DNA from: Amycolatopsis camponoti
Lineage (GTDB): Bacteria; Actinomycetota; Actinomycetes; Mycobacteriales; Pseudonocardiaceae
Assembly: GCF_902497555.1 (NCBI RefSeq)
Contig: NZ_CABVGP010000003.1
Span: 372,001 to 436,000 of the forward strand
DNA length: 64,000 nucleotides
Reading direction: 5' to 3'
A model generated the notes under the pieces. It made no database searches, was not told the origin of the DNA, and saw only the letters and a list, made by a program, of their open reading frames with translations. Positions 7,916 through 16,323 of the stretch are shown here, in pieces; the first letter of the stretch is position 1; each line of letters starts with the position of its first letter. Both the position numbers and the translations under genes were made by a program.

Positions 7916-9097
7916 ATGATCGTCGAAACCACGACCGGCCGGGTGCGCGGCACTGAAGGCACCTTCTACGGAATCCCTTACGCCACAGCGAAACGACTGG
8001 AAAGCCCGGTAAAGCCGAAGCCGTGGACCGGCGTCCGGGACGCGCTGGAACCCGGTCCCGCGGCGCCGCAACCGCCGTCGCGGCTGGAGCATGCCCTCGG
8101 GCCGATGCCCCTGCCGCAGAGCGAGGACTGCCTGTCGCTCAACGTCTTCACGCCGTCGACCGCCGGGAGCCGCCCCGTGCTGGTGTGGATCCACGGCGGC
8201 GGGTTCTCCAGCGGTTGCGGCGGTCAGGTCTGGTACACCGGCACGCGCCTGGCGCGCGAGGCCGACGTCGTCGTCGTGACGCTCAACTACCGCCTCGGCG
8301 CCCTCGGCTTCCTGAGCGCACCAGGGGTCCCGCCCAACCTCGGCCTCGCCGACCAGCTCGCCGCCCTCGAATGGGTCCGCGACACCATCGCCGCGTTCGG
8401 TGGCAATCCCGCCGACGTCACCCTCGGCGGGCAGTCGGCCGGCGCGCATTCGACGCTCGCCCTCTGGTCGGCACCGCGTGCCCGGGGCCTCGTCAAGCGG
8501 ATCGCCCTGCAGAGCGCACCCGTCGGCATGCGACCGTCCATACGGGACGAAGCCGAGCAAAACGCGCTGCTGCTACAACAAGAACTCGGCGAAGACATCC
8601 GCACGGCGCCGACGGCGCGACTCCTCGAAGCCCAGCTCAGGGTGGCGGCCAAGACCGCGAAGCCCGGCTCTCTCGAACCGCCGTTCCAGCTCGTCGCCGA
8701 CGACGACCTCGTCGCGAAGGACCTCATCGAAGCGGCACCCGAAGGCCCGGCGCTCATCAGCTGGACGAAAGACGAGCTACGCGCCTTCGTCCCCGACGCG
8801 CCCCAAGAAACCGTCGATGCCGCGAACAGCGTCTTCGTCAGCGACAAGCTGGCCGAGAAGCTCGACGCCTTCGTCTACCGCTTCGACTGGGCAGCGCCGG
8901 GAAACCCCTTCAGGGCCTGCCACTGCATCGACCTCCCGTTCCTCTTCGGCACCCACGACGTCTGGGACGCGCCGATGCTCGAAGGCGCGCCGAAGGGCCT
9001 CGAAACCGAACCCGGCCTTCGCGAAGTCTGGGCCGCCTTCCTGCACGGAAAGCGGCCCAGCCCGACATGGGAGGCGATCAGGCCGATGCGGCCTTGA
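7916..9097 (+). CDS. Type B carboxylesterase (para-nitrobenzyl esterase family)
   Basis: 393 aa. The alpha/beta hydrolase oxyanion motif HGGGFSSG and the nucleophile elbow GGQSAGAHS are clear, and a His in CHCIDLPFLFG matches the third triad position. The family is usually about 450-550 aa, so this is a short member. A GAGGAGG site (7905-7911) fits the second ATG (7916, spacing 4) better than the first (7913, spacing 1). Its 3' end overlaps the convergent mycoredoxin gene by 20 bp. The natural ester is unknown. Confidence 0.85.
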   Translation: MIVETTTGRVRGTEGTFYGIPYATAKRLESPVKPKPWTGVRDALEPGPAAPQPPSRLEHALGPMPLPQSEDCLSLNVFTPSTAGSRPVLVWIHGGGFSSGCGGQVWYTGTRLAREADVVVVTLNYRLGALGFLSAPGVPPNLGLADQLAALEWVRDTIAAFGGNPADVTLGGQSAGAHSTLALWSAPRARGLVKRIALQSAPVGMRPSIRDEAEQNALLLQQELGEDIRTAPTARLLEAQLRVAAKTAKPGSLEPPFQLVADDDLVAKDLIEAAPEGPALISWTKDELRAFVPDAPQETVDAANSVFVSDKLAEKLDAFVYRFDWAAPGNPFRACHCIDLPFLFGTHDVWDAPMLEGAPKGLETEPGLREVWAAFLHGKRPSPTWEAIRPMRP

Positions 9098-9329
9098 CCG
9101 CGGCCTCGACCTCGGCGAAGGAGGGGTTGACCATGGCGGTCGACCCGACGATCACGGTCGGGACCGTCTCGTTCCCGTTCGCGACCTCGCGCACGCGCGC
9201 GGCCGCGGACGGGTCCTCCCAGATGTTGATCTTCCGGACGTTGAAGCCGCTCTTCGACATCGGCCGGTCGAGCGCGGCACAGAACCCGCAGCCCGGCCGC
9301 CAGTAGAACTCGACCTCGACGTTGCTCAT
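9078..9329 (-). CDS. Mycoredoxin-like glutaredoxin
   Basis: 83 aa. The thioredoxin fold has CXXC as CGFC near residue 13 and a cis-Pro segment TVPTVIVG. Mycoredoxins use mycothiol to reduce mixed disulfides, which fits an organism with other mycothiol-type proteins in this window. The ATG overlaps the stop of the MBL gene by 4 bp, which sets the start and implies coupled translation. It is the last gene of the leftward set NUDIX-MBL-mycoredoxin. Confidence 0.85.
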   Translation of the reverse strand: MSNVEVEFYWRPGCGFCAALDRPMSKSGFNVRKINIWEDPSAAARVREVANGNETVPTVIVGSTAMVNPSFAEVEAAVKAASA

Positions 9330-10096
9330 CCCTGTTCCTCCGACCGCAAGTAGTCCAGCTGCGCCTGCACGCTCAGTTCGGCCGGCGCCCACAGCGCCCG
9401 GTCGACGTCGGCGTACACGACCTCGACGACCTGACGCGGGGTGGCGTCCGCACCGAGCACCTTCAGAGCCGAACGCACCTGGCCGAGCCGCTGTTCCCGG
9501 TGGGCAAGGTACTCGCGGGCGGTCGAGGCCAGATCGGAGAGCTCCGGACCGTGCCCCGGCAGGCCGAGCGTGCCCGCCGGGAGCTCGATCAGCTTCCGCA
9601 GGGAGCGCAGGTAGTCACCCAGGTCGTGCAGCACGGTGGTGCCGCGGCCGAGGACGGTGTCGCCGGTCAGGACCTGGCCGTCGAGCACGAGCGACACCGA
9701 GTCGCCGGTGTGCCCGGGCGTGTGCAGGACGCGGATCGACAGCCCTCCGGCGGCGATCTCTTCTCCGTCCGCGAAGGCCTCGGCGGACAGGCACAGCGAC
9801 GGGTCGAAGGCCCGCACCGGCGCGCCGACGCGCTCGGCGAGCCACGGCGCGCCCTCGGCGTGGTCCGGGTGGAAGTGCGTCAGCAGGATCAGCTCGACCT
9901 CGCCGACCGCGGCCAGCAGCTCGAGGTGCTCGAGGTCGCGGTAGCCGGGGTCGACGACGACCGCCGGGGTCGACGGCGTCGCCCGCAGCACCCAGCTGTT
10001 GGTGCCTTCGAGCGTCATCGACGACGGGTTGTTCTCCAGCAGCACCGACGCCGTCGCGGACACCTGGCGCAGCACGCCGTACGCGGGGGCGCTCAT
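9326..10096 (-). CDS. Metallo-beta-lactamase-fold hydrolase
   Basis: 256 aa. The zinc-binding motif THFHPDHAEG is present, as are later metal ligands in HTPGHTGDS and LPGHG. The arrangement resembles the LACTB2/hydroxyacylglutathione hydrolase branch, with an extra C-terminal helical segment. Rv3677c occupies the same place in M. tuberculosis. It overlaps the NUDIX gene upstream and the mycoredoxin gene downstream by 4 bp each. The substrate, perhaps a thioester or RNA, is not shown by the sequence. Confidence 0.85.
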   Translation of the reverse strand: MSAPAYGVLRQVSATASVLLENNPSSMTLEGTNSWVLRATPSTPAVVVDPGYRDLEHLELLAAVGEVELILLTHFHPDHAEGAPWLAERVGAPVRAFDPSLCLSAEAFADGEEIAAGGLSIRVLHTPGHTGDSVSLVLDGQVLTGDTVLGRGTTVLHDLGDYLRSLRKLIELPAGTLGLPGHGPELSDLASTAREYLAHREQRLGQVRSALKVLGADATPRQVVEVVYADVDRALWAPAELSVQAQLDYLRSEEQG

Positions 10097-10911
10097 CGCC
10101 GCTCCAGCACGACGCGGACGTGGCCGTTCTCGCGGATCAGCGTCGGCGCGATCCGGACGATCTCGCGCTGCTCATTCAGGATGTCGTCGGCGGTCGCGAA
10201 CTTCGCCAGCTCGCTCAGCGTCAGCCAGGTCGGCGGCATCAGCATCCGGCGGCCTTCCCGCGCGTCCGCGATGGCGTCCTCGGGAAGCTGCCAGCCGGAG
10301 CTCGACGCCTCCGACGTCGCGCCGTCCGCTTCCTGGCCTTCGGGTAGCTTCGCGACGTAGAACCGGGTGTCGTAGCGGCGCGGCTCCTGTTCGGGCGTGA
10401 TCCAGTGCGCCCACGGGCGCAGCAGGTCGGCCCGCAGCGTCAGCCCGGCGTCGGCGAGGAACGCGGCGAGCGAGACTTCGCGCGTCTCCAGGGCCTGGCG
10501 GGCGGCCGCGTACGTCGTGACGTCGGTGAGCACCTCGTCCGCGCTGCCCGCGAGCAGCACGCCGGACTCCTCGAACGTCTCGCGCACCGCCGCGCAGGTC
10601 AACGCCCGGGCCAGGGCGTCGTCGCACCCGAACCGCGATGCCCACCACGACGGCTCCGGACCGGCCCACGCCACCGAGGCGTCGGCGTCGCGCTTGTCGA
10701 CCCCGCCGCCCGGGAAGACGGTCATCCCGCCCGCGAACGGCATGCCCTTGACCCGGTGCTGCAGGAAGACTTCGACGCCGTCGGCGCCGTCCCGGACCAG
10801 GATCACGGTGGCCGCGTCCTTCGGCGTCACCGGGGGGCCGTCCGTGTTGGCCCGCGTCGCGACGCCGGCCCCTACCGGGATGTCGAAGACGAACTCCGTT
10901 GGCTGCTCCAC
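10093..10911 (-). CDS. NUDIX hydrolase, NUDT19-like
   Basis: 272 aa. A NUDIX box is split by an insertion: GGMTVFPGGGVD, then about 40 residues, then CAAVRETFEESGVLL. A long insertion before the REXXEE helix is typical of the NUDT19/RP2-like branch, whose animal members act on CoA esters. A TATGTT hexamer (10918-10923) ends 6 nt before the GTG, so the three-gene operon is probably leaderless. Substrate assignment is tentative. Confidence 0.82.
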   Translation of the reverse strand: MEQPTEFVFDIPVGAGVATRANTDGPPVTPKDAATVILVRDGADGVEVFLQHRVKGMPFAGGMTVFPGGGVDKRDADASVAWAGPEPSWWASRFGCDDALARALTCAAVRETFEESGVLLAGSADEVLTDVTTYAAARQALETREVSLAAFLADAGLTLRADLLRPWAHWITPEQEPRRYDTRFYVAKLPEGQEADGATSEASSSGWQLPEDAIADAREGRRMLMPPTWLTLSELAKFATADDILNEQREIVRIAPTLIRENGHVRVVLERR

Positions 10912-10970
10912 CCGGGCAACATACCGCCGGACCCCGACGGTCCGTCGCGCAGTTGTGGCACGCCGGACAC

Positions 10971-11010
10971 GGCGAAGGCGGAGCTTTCACCTGAAAGCTC
11001 CGCCTTCGCC
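10971..11010 (-). terminator. Terminator hairpin after the 11025-12176 gene
   Basis: Perfect 19-bp inverted repeat (arms 10971-10989 and 10992-11010) with a two-base centre. It starts 14 nt past the stop of the leftward operon 13460-11025 and separates it from the independent NUDIX promoter. The U-tract is minimal, as is common in high-GC actinobacteria. Confidence 0.8.
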
Positions 11011-11024
11011 GAATGAAGACGAAC

Positions 11025-12176
11025 CTAGGGTGCGGTCCAGCCGCGCTGCTCGCCGCCGGAGCGGGAAGCGCCGTTGAGCCGCATCTTCGCCGCCTCGGCG
11101 CGCTCGCGCTCGGCCAGCTCGGCGTGCAGCTCACGCAGCAGTGCCCGGTCGCGCTCGCTCAGGCTCGGGTCGTCCAGGTCCAGCGCCGGCAGCTCGACGA
11201 CCTCGTGCATCGACGGCTTGCCGATGGCGATCTCGCGGCCCTTCTCCGGGTCCTCGGCCAGCGCCTGCCGCAGCTGCGCGACCTCGGCCGGGGTCAGGTC
11301 GGCGGTGCGCTCGGCCCGCGTCTCGGACCGCTCGGAAGACCGCTCCGACCGCGACTGGCGCGGCGGCTCCGGGACGGGCGGCGGCGACACGATCGGCACC
11401 ACCGGGGCGACGGGCTCCGGCGAGGTCGTCGTGGCGGCGCTCGACCGCATGCTGTGCCGGCTGCCCGAGGACTCCGCGACCGGTTCCGGCGCCACCGCCG
11501 CCGGCGTCTTGACCGGCTCGGGCCGGTAGACCGACGCGGTCGACGTCGTGCTCCCGGTCACCCAGGCCGGCGACGCGGCCGCCGAAGCGGCCTGGTGGTA
11601 CTCGGAGTGCGCGACGCCGGGGCCGCTGACCTCGACGACGGAGTGGATCCCGGCCCGGCGCAGCGCCGTGTCGACCCGGAACGCGACGGCCGGCGGGTTG
11701 CCCTCCGGCCCCAGCTCGACGAGCACCACGCGCTGCGGCAGCGCGCCCGGCACGCTGCCGGCCGGCGTGTTGCGCCACACCGCGTGCACCGAGCGGACGT
11801 CCGGCAGCACCTGCAGGGTCCGGTCGAGCGCCTCGGCGATGCCGAACTCCGGGGAGTTCTCGCCGCTGAACCGGTGCGTGCTGACCGGCTCGGCCTCGTC
11901 GACCAGCAGGTCGTTCGCCAGCGTGGCGTCCGACCGGCTCATCTCGAGCACCAGCGCCAGCTCCCGCTGCTCGGCGGAGCTGACCGGGATCCGGCCCGCG
12001 ATGAGCGTGCCGGTGGTCAGCTCGACCGCCTCGTCGATGTGCGCACGGGCGATCAGCTCACGCGCCTCGGTGAGCGCGCTGTCGTCGATCCGGCCCGCCA
12101 GGGCCAGTAACAGGTTGTGCAGGCGCAGGGGCACCGAGAACCCGTCCATGGGCGGGCCGTCGTGGACCTCCACCAT
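11025..12176 (-). CDS. Unknown protein, paralog A (two-part N-terminal domain, Pro/Ser linker, coiled C-terminus)
   Basis: 383 aa, function not recognised. Residues ~15-200 contain a helical start (LHNLLLALAGRIDD) and an alpha/beta-looking part (VWRNTP...QRVVLVELG...VEVSGPG). Residues ~205-285 are a Pro/Ala/Ser/Thr-rich linker. The C-terminus is highly charged and helical (ELHAELAERERAEAAKMR). The N-terminal part matches the gene product just upstream (12213-12842), so the two are old duplicates. No signal peptide, membrane helix or catalytic motif is visible. It is the last gene of the operon DUF4177-ridA-B-A and ends at a strong terminator. Confidence 0.7.
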   Translation of the reverse strand: MVEVHDGPPMDGFSVPLRLHNLLLALAGRIDDSALTEARELIARAHIDEAVELTTGTLIAGRIPVSSAEQRELALVLEMSRSDATLANDLLVDEAEPVSTHRFSGENSPEFGIAEALDRTLQVLPDVRSVHAVWRNTPAGSVPGALPQRVVLVELGPEGNPPAVAFRVDTALRRAGIHSVVEVSGPGVAHSEYHQAASAAASPAWVTGSTTSTASVYRPEPVKTPAAVAPEPVAESSGSRHSMRSSAATTTSPEPVAPVVPIVSPPPVPEPPRQSRSERSSERSETRAERTADLTPAEVAQLRQALAEDPEKGREIAIGKPSMHEVVELPALDLDDPSLSERDRALLRELHAELAERERAEAAKMRLNGASRSGGEQRGWTAP

Positions 12177-12212
12177 TGCCTTGCTCCCTCCCAGCTCGCT
12201 GGCGGGCGAGCG

Positions 12213-12842
12213 CTATGCGGCTACTAGCCGGGTCCCGGTCACCGCGCCCACGCAGACCAGCTCTGAGTCGGCCAGCGCGGCCCGGTGGTACCCCGGCAGG
12301 TCGAAGCGCGGCGGAATGACCTCGACGCTGGGCTCTTCGTCGCCCAGAACGCGCAGCACCCGCTGCAGTTCGCCGGTCAACCTCGGCAGACCGTTCAGCG
12401 CGGTGATCAGCAGCACGCGTTTGGCCGTGCCCTGCCCGACCACACCGACGTGTCGCCAGCTTTGCCGCACTTCCCCCACGTCCGGGCGTCCTCGCAACGT
12501 TGCGTGGATCAACACGGACACGGAGTCGACCGAGTTAACCCATTCGGGCGCACTCGACGTGAATGTGTACCGGTTCTCGGTGACGTCGTCTACCCCCAGC
12601 GTCGAACTGACCTGGTGCCAGTCGGCGCCGTGCGGGATGAGCCCGGCCACGAGCAGGCGGTACTCCGTCTGGTCGAGGTCAATCCTGTGCTTAAGCAAAG
12701 ACCTCGGCAGCGTCCGGGCGAGCGTGCCCATGGCGCCCTCGCCGAGCCAGTCCCGGAACCGCCACAGCAGCTGGTCGGGCAGCCGCCCGGCCAGCCGGAG
12801 CAGCAGCTCGTGAGTGGACTGCTCGATGTCCGGATCCATCAC
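12213..12842 (-). CDS. Unknown protein, paralog B (short form)
   Basis: 209 aa, function not recognised. It shares landmarks with the next gene: HELLLRLAGRLPD against HNLLLALAGRIDD, then DVGEVRQSWRHV against DVRSVHAVWRNT, KRVLLITAL against QRVVLVELG, and a closing VEV...PGYHRAAL against VEV...EYHQAA. It lacks the linker and charged tail of paralog A. Its ATG overlaps the ridA stop by 4 bp, indicating coupled translation with ridA. No export signal is seen, so it is likely cytoplasmic. Confidence 0.7.
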   Translation of the reverse strand: MMDPDIEQSTHELLLRLAGRLPDQLLWRFRDWLGEGAMGTLARTLPRSLLKHRIDLDQTEYRLLVAGLIPHGADWHQVSSTLGVDDVTENRYTFTSSAPEWVNSVDSVSVLIHATLRGRPDVGEVRQSWRHVGVVGQGTAKRVLLITALNGLPRLTGELQRVLRVLGDEEPSVEVIPPRFDLPGYHRAALADSELVCVGAVTGTRLVAA

Positions 12843-13294
12843 TGCACCTCCACGATCAGTTCGACCTCCACCGGCGAGCCGATGGGCAGCTCCGCCACGC
12901 CGACGGCCGAGCGGGCGTGGATGCCCGCGTCGCCGAAGACCTCGCCGAGGAGCTCGGACGCGCCGTTGACGACCGCGGGCTGGCCGGTGAAGCCCTCCGC
13001 GGAAGCCACGAAGCCGACAACCTTGACGATCCGCGCGACGTTGTCAATGCCGACCAGCGCGTGCACGGCCGCGAGCGCGTTGAGCGCCGACGTGCGGGCG
13101 TGGCCCTTCGCCTCCTCGGGGCTGATCTCCGCGCCGACCTTGCCGGTCGCGGCGAGGACGCCGTCGACGAAGGGCAGCTGGCCCGAGGTGTAGACGTGCT
13201 TCCCGCTCTGGACGGCGGGCACGTAGGCGGCCAGCGGGGCGGCCACGCCGGGCAGCTCGATGCCGAGCTCCTTCAGCCGTTCGCTCCAGCTCAC
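12839..13294 (-). CDS. RidA/YjgF/YER057c-family protein
   Basis: 151 aa. It has the RidA fold with SGQLPFVDG, an alanine-rich middle and the family-typical end SPVEVELIVEV. Classical RidA deaminates reactive enamine or imine intermediates of PLP enzymes, using a conserved Arg near the C-terminus. Here that region reads HARSAVGVAELPIGSPVEVE, with Arg present but in the RidA-like subgroup context, so activity is uncertain. It is the counterpart of Rv3678c, second in the operon and 4 nt after the DUF4177 gene. Confidence 0.85.
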   Translation of the reverse strand: MSWSERLKELGIELPGVAAPLAAYVPAVQSGKHVYTSGQLPFVDGVLAATGKVGAEISPEEAKGHARTSALNALAAVHALVGIDNVARIVKVVGFVASAEGFTGQPAVVNGASELLGEVFGDAGIHARSAVGVAELPIGSPVEVELIVEVQ

Positions 13295-13298
13295 GGGG

Positions 13299-13460
13299 TC
13301 AGCCCTTCGGACGCTTGAGGTACGCGACGTGCTGCTCGCCCGTCGGGTTCGGCAGCACGGTGACCAGTTCCCAGCCGTCCTCGCCCCACTGGTCGAGGAT
13401 CTGCTTCGTCGCGTGGATCAGCAGAGGGACGGTCGCGTACTCCCACTTGGTGGCGCTCAT
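13299..13460 (-). CDS. Short DUF4177-like protein
   Basis: 53 aa. The WEYATVPLLIHATKQILDQWGEDGWELV core is the compact DUF4177 pattern, with the Trp-Glu-Tyr start and GWELV strand (shown as WEYATV and DGWELVTV). It matches the position of the small Rv3678A gene. A TACGCT hexamer (13469-13474) lies 8 nt before the ATG, so the operon is leaderless or nearly so. A longer start 9 codons upstream is not supported. The function is unknown. Confidence 0.75.
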   Translation of the reverse strand: MSATKWEYATVPLLIHATKQILDQWGEDGWELVTVLPNPTGEQHVAYLKRPKG

Positions 13461-13565
13461 GAACCGGGAGCGTAGCCAAGCGGGCAAGACCGCCGGGGGC
13501 CGCCGCCGGAAATCCGCGCGCGACGCGCCGTGCTGTGTTCCATCTCACGCCGCTAGCGTGGGCTC

Positions 13566-13814
13566 GTGGAAACGTGGCGCGTGATCGCGGCGGCCCTGCT
13601 CGCGGCGGCCGGGCTGCCCCTGGTGCTCGTCGTGATGGCGAAAGTGCGCGACCGGACGCAAAGCTCCGGCCAGGTCGTCCTCGGCGGGGTGATCACCTTC
13701 ACGCTGCTGGTCGTCCTCGGTGTGCTCATCCTCACCGTGCTGCCCGGGCTCGTCGCCTGGGTGCTCGTCGCGGCGGTCGCGGCTGCGGTCAGCGTCATGC
13801 TGCTGGCCAGCTGA
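13566..13814 (+). CDS. Small integral membrane protein
   Basis: 82 aa with two to three hydrophobic helices joined by one short polar loop (KVRDRTQSSGQ). The GTG start is 6 nt after TAGCGT (13554-13559) and has no ribosome site, so it is probably leaderless. It lies between the divergent DUF4177 operon and the ArsA-like pair. No family was recognised. Confidence 0.6.
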   Translation: METWRVIAAALLAAAGLPLVLVVMAKVRDRTQSSGQVVLGGVITFTLLVVLGVLILTVLPGLVAWVLVAAVAAAVSVMLLAS

Positions 13815-13835
13815 GCGCTGATTTAGGGTGAAGTG

Positions 13836-14843
13836 GTGACCACTTCCCATGCCGGCTGGACCGACGAGCTTGCCCGCGCCCGGCTGCACTTCGTCACCGG
13901 CAAGGGCGGGACCGGCAAGACGACGCTCGCCGCGGCGCTCGGGCTCGCGCTCGCCCGCGAAGGCCGGCGCGTGCTGCTCATCGAGGTCGAGGGCCGCCAG
14001 GGCATCGCCCAGCTCTTCGACACCGAGCCGCTGCCCTACGCCGAGCAGCGCATCGCCGCCGTCCCCGGCGGGGGCGAGCTGCGCGCGCTGCACATCGACG
14101 TCGAAGCCGCGCTGCTCGAGTACTTCGAGATGTTCTACAACCTGGGCTTCGCCGGCCGGACGCTGCGGCGGATGGGCGCGATCGAGTTCGCGACCACGCT
14201 CGCCCCGGGCCTGCGGGACGTCCTGCTCACCGGGAAGATCAAGGAGTGCGTCGGGCGCACCGAGTCCGACGGGCGGCACACCTACGACGCCGTCGTCGTC
14301 GACTCGCCGCCGACCGGCCGGGTCGTCAAGTTCCTCGACGTCACCAAGGCCCTGACCGACCTCGCGAAGACCGGCCCGATCCGCGGCCAGGCCGACGGCG
14401 TCGTCAAGCTGCTGCACTCCGGCGAGACGGTGATCCACCTGGCCACGCTGCTGGAGGAGATGCCGGTCCGCGAGACCGTCGAAGCCGTCGCCGAGCTGGA
14501 CGGCGCCGACCTGCGCCCGGGTGCGGTGCTCGTCAACCGGGTCAGACCGCCGCGGCTGCCCGCGCGCTCGGTGACCGCCGCCGCGGACGGGCGCGTGGAC
14601 GCCTCCCGCGTCCGCACCGGGCTCGCGTCGGCCGGGCTGAAGCTGCCGGAAGACACCCTGGACGCGCTCGTCGAGGAAACCGTCGAGCACGCCGTGCGGG
14701 TCGCCGCCGAGCAGCGGGCGCGCGAGCAGCTCGCCGAAGCCGACCTGCCGACGCTCGAGCTGCCGGACCTCACCGACGGCGTCGACGTCGCGGCCCTCTA
14801 CGACCTGGCCGAGGCCCTGACCGACCAGGGGGTGCGGGTGTGA
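13836..14843 (+). CDS. ArsA/GET3-type ATPase, first of a pair
   Basis: 335 aa. The deviant Walker [10 protein letters not shown] near residue 20 with its signature Lys, and [10 protein letters not shown] as switch region, place it in the ArsA/Get3 branch of SIMIBI ATPases. Its M. tuberculosis counterpart is Rv3679. Two in-frame GTGs stand in tandem (13833 and 13836); TAGGGT (13824-13829) ends 6 nt before the second, which I chose as a leaderless start. The stop overlaps the next ATPase in a GTGA, so the two proteins are probably made in equal amounts as a complex. Confidence 0.88.
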   Translation: MTTSHAGWTDELARARLHFVTGKGGTGKTTLAAALGLALAREGRRVLLIEVEGRQGIAQLFDTEPLPYAEQRIAAVPGGGELRALHIDVEAALLEYFEMFYNLGFAGRTLRRMGAIEFATTLAPGLRDVLLTGKIKECVGRTESDGRHTYDAVVVDSPPTGRVVKFLDVTKALTDLAKTGPIRGQADGVVKLLHSGETVIHLATLLEEMPVRETVEAVAELDGADLRPGAVLVNRVRPPRLPARSVTAAADGRVDASRVRTGLASAGLKLPEDTLDALVEETVEHAVRVAAEQRAREQLAEADLPTLELPDLTDGVDVAALYDLAEALTDQGVRV

Positions 14844-15949
14844 CCACCATCGACATCGACGCGCTGCTCGACGCTCCCGAGAGCCGCGTGATCGTCTGCT
14901 GCGGCTCCGGCGGCGTCGGCAAGACGACCACCGCCGCGGCGCTGGCCCTGCGCGCGGCCGAGCGCGGCCGCCAGACCGTCGTGCTGACGATCGACCCCGC
15001 GCGGCGCCTGGCGCAGGCGCTCGGGCTGCGCGAGCTCGGCAACCACCCGAAGCAGGTGAAGGTCGAAGGGTTCGAGCCCAAGGGCGAGCTGTGGGCGATG
15101 ATGCTGGACATGCGTCGCACCTTCGACGACATGGTGCGCGTGCACGCCGGCCCGGAGCGGGCCGAGCAGCTGCTGCAGAACCCCTTCTACCAGACCATTT
15201 CCACGTCGTTCTCCGGCACGCAGGAGTACATGGCGATGGAGAAGCTTGGCCAGCTCGCGGCCAGCGGCGACTGGGACCTGATCATCGTCGACACCCCGCC
15301 GAGCCGGTCCGCTTTGGACTTCCTGGACGCGCCGACGCGGCTGTCGTCCGCTTTGGACGGCCGGATGATCCGGCTGCTGACCGGCCCGGCGAAGGCCGGC
15401 GGCTGGGGTCTGCGCAAGGTCGTCAACGCGGGCTTCTCGATGTTCGCGAAGGCGGTCTCGACGATCATCGGCGGCCAGCTGCTGACCGACGCGTCGGCGT
15501 TCATGCAGGCGTTCGACAGCATGTTCGGCGGCTTCCGCGAGCGCGCCCGCAAGACGGCGGAGCTGCTGCGCTCGTCGGGGACGTCGTTCCTGGTGGTGGC
15601 GGCCCCGGAGCCGGACGCGCTGCGCGAGGCGTCCTACTTCGTCGAGCGGCTGTCGTCGGAGTCGATGCCGCTGGCCGGGCTGATCGCGAACCGGACGCAC
15701 CCGGTGCTGGCGAAGCTGTCCGGCTCCGAGGCGCGCACGGCGGCGGACTCCCTGCAGGGCGCGCCCCTGGCCGAAGCGGTGCTGCGCCTGCACGCGGACC
15801 GCGTCGACCTGGCAGCGCGCGAGGAAAGGCTGCTGGCGCGGTTCACCCGGGCGCACCCCGAGGTGGCGCTGGCCCGGGTGCCCGCGCTGGCCGGCGACGT
15901 GCACGACCTGGAAGGCCTGCGCGCCATCGGCGTGAAGCTCGCCGGCTGA
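14840..15949 (+). CDS. ArsA/GET3-type ATPase, second of a pair
   Basis: 369 aa. Walker A is GSGGVGKTT, lacking the first signature Lys of its partner (G-S instead of G-K), preceded by two cysteines (VIVCCG). Switch II is [15 protein letters not shown]. The counterpart is Rv3680. The long open frame upstream is shadow; the GTG at 14840 overlaps the partner's stop and leads into the ATPase fold. An asymmetric pair suggests a heterodimer, as described for the mycobacterial proteins. Next to whiB4, a redox role is plausible but inferred. Confidence 0.88.
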   Translation: MTTIDIDALLDAPESRVIVCCGSGGVGKTTTAAALALRAAERGRQTVVLTIDPARRLAQALGLRELGNHPKQVKVEGFEPKGELWAMMLDMRRTFDDMVRVHAGPERAEQLLQNPFYQTISTSFSGTQEYMAMEKLGQLAASGDWDLIIVDTPPSRSALDFLDAPTRLSSALDGRMIRLLTGPAKAGGWGLRKVVNAGFSMFAKAVSTIIGGQLLTDASAFMQAFDSMFGGFRERARKTAELLRSSGTSFLVVAAPEPDALREASYFVERLSSESMPLAGLIANRTHPVLAKLSGSEARTAADSLQGAPLAEAVLRLHADRVDLAAREERLLARFTRAHPEVALARVPALAGDVHDLEGLRAIGVKLAG

Positions 15950-15964
15950 CCCGCCCGCCCACCC

Positions 15965-16010
15965 GTCGTGAGTGAGAAACAGGGTTAGAACACTGTTTCT
16001 CACTCACGAC
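15965..16010. repeat. 46-bp palindromic repeat, copy 1
   Basis: Arms GTCGTGAGTGAGAAACAG (15965-15982) and its exact complement (15993-16010) flank a 10-bp centre that is itself partly self-complementary. The same sequence occurs, reverse-complemented, at 35941-35985. It lies between the convergent ends of the second ATPase gene and whiB4. It may serve as a two-way terminator, but it is AT-richer than its surroundings and is repeated, which normal terminators here are not. Confidence 0.85.
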
Positions 16011-16026
16011 CGGTGCGGCAGAAAGC

Positions 16027-16323
16027 TCAGCCGACTTCGACCCGCTCTTCCGCGTCCCTCTTGGCCGCGTCGAGCAGGTCCGCCCAGCTCTCCACGTCGG
16101 GGCGGCGGCGCAGCAACGCCCGCCGCTCCCGCTCGGTCATGCCTCCCCACACGCCGAAGTTGATCCGGCCGTCGAGCGCTTCGGCGAGGCATTCCGTCCG
16201 GACCGGGCAGCCCATGCAGACCGCCTTGGCCCGGTTCTGCTCCGCGCCCCGGACGAACAACCCGTCCGGGTCGGCGTCCCGGCAGGACGCGTTCATTCGC
16301 CAGCTCGACTGGTTGGTTTCCAT
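16027..16323 (-). CDS. whiB4: WhiB4-like iron-sulfur transcriptional regulator
   Basis: 98 aa. Four cysteines (C14, then CMGC and C-X5-C) bind a 4Fe-4S cluster, followed by the WhiB turn GVWGGMTERERR and a basic segment LLRRRP for DNA contact. Position between the ArsA-like pair and ponA2 matches Rv3681c. WhiB4 senses oxygen and redox state in mycobacteria. The ATG is preceded by a GGGGG stretch. Confidence 0.9.
   Translation of the reverse strand: METNQSSWRMNASCRDADPDGLFVRGAEQNRAKAVCMGCPVRTECLAEALDGRINFGVWGGMTERERRALLRRRPDVESWADLLDAAKRDAEERVEVG

Noticed and set aside
7705..7962. 85-codon minus-strand frame before the esterase
   Set aside because: It overlaps the esterase start, has no start signal and resembles no protein I know.
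6179..8560. 793-codon open frame on the minus strand
   Set aside because: It runs antisense to the MFS, clamp and esterase genes, is Arg/Gly/Pro-rich as expected of GC-rich shadow, and has no family features.
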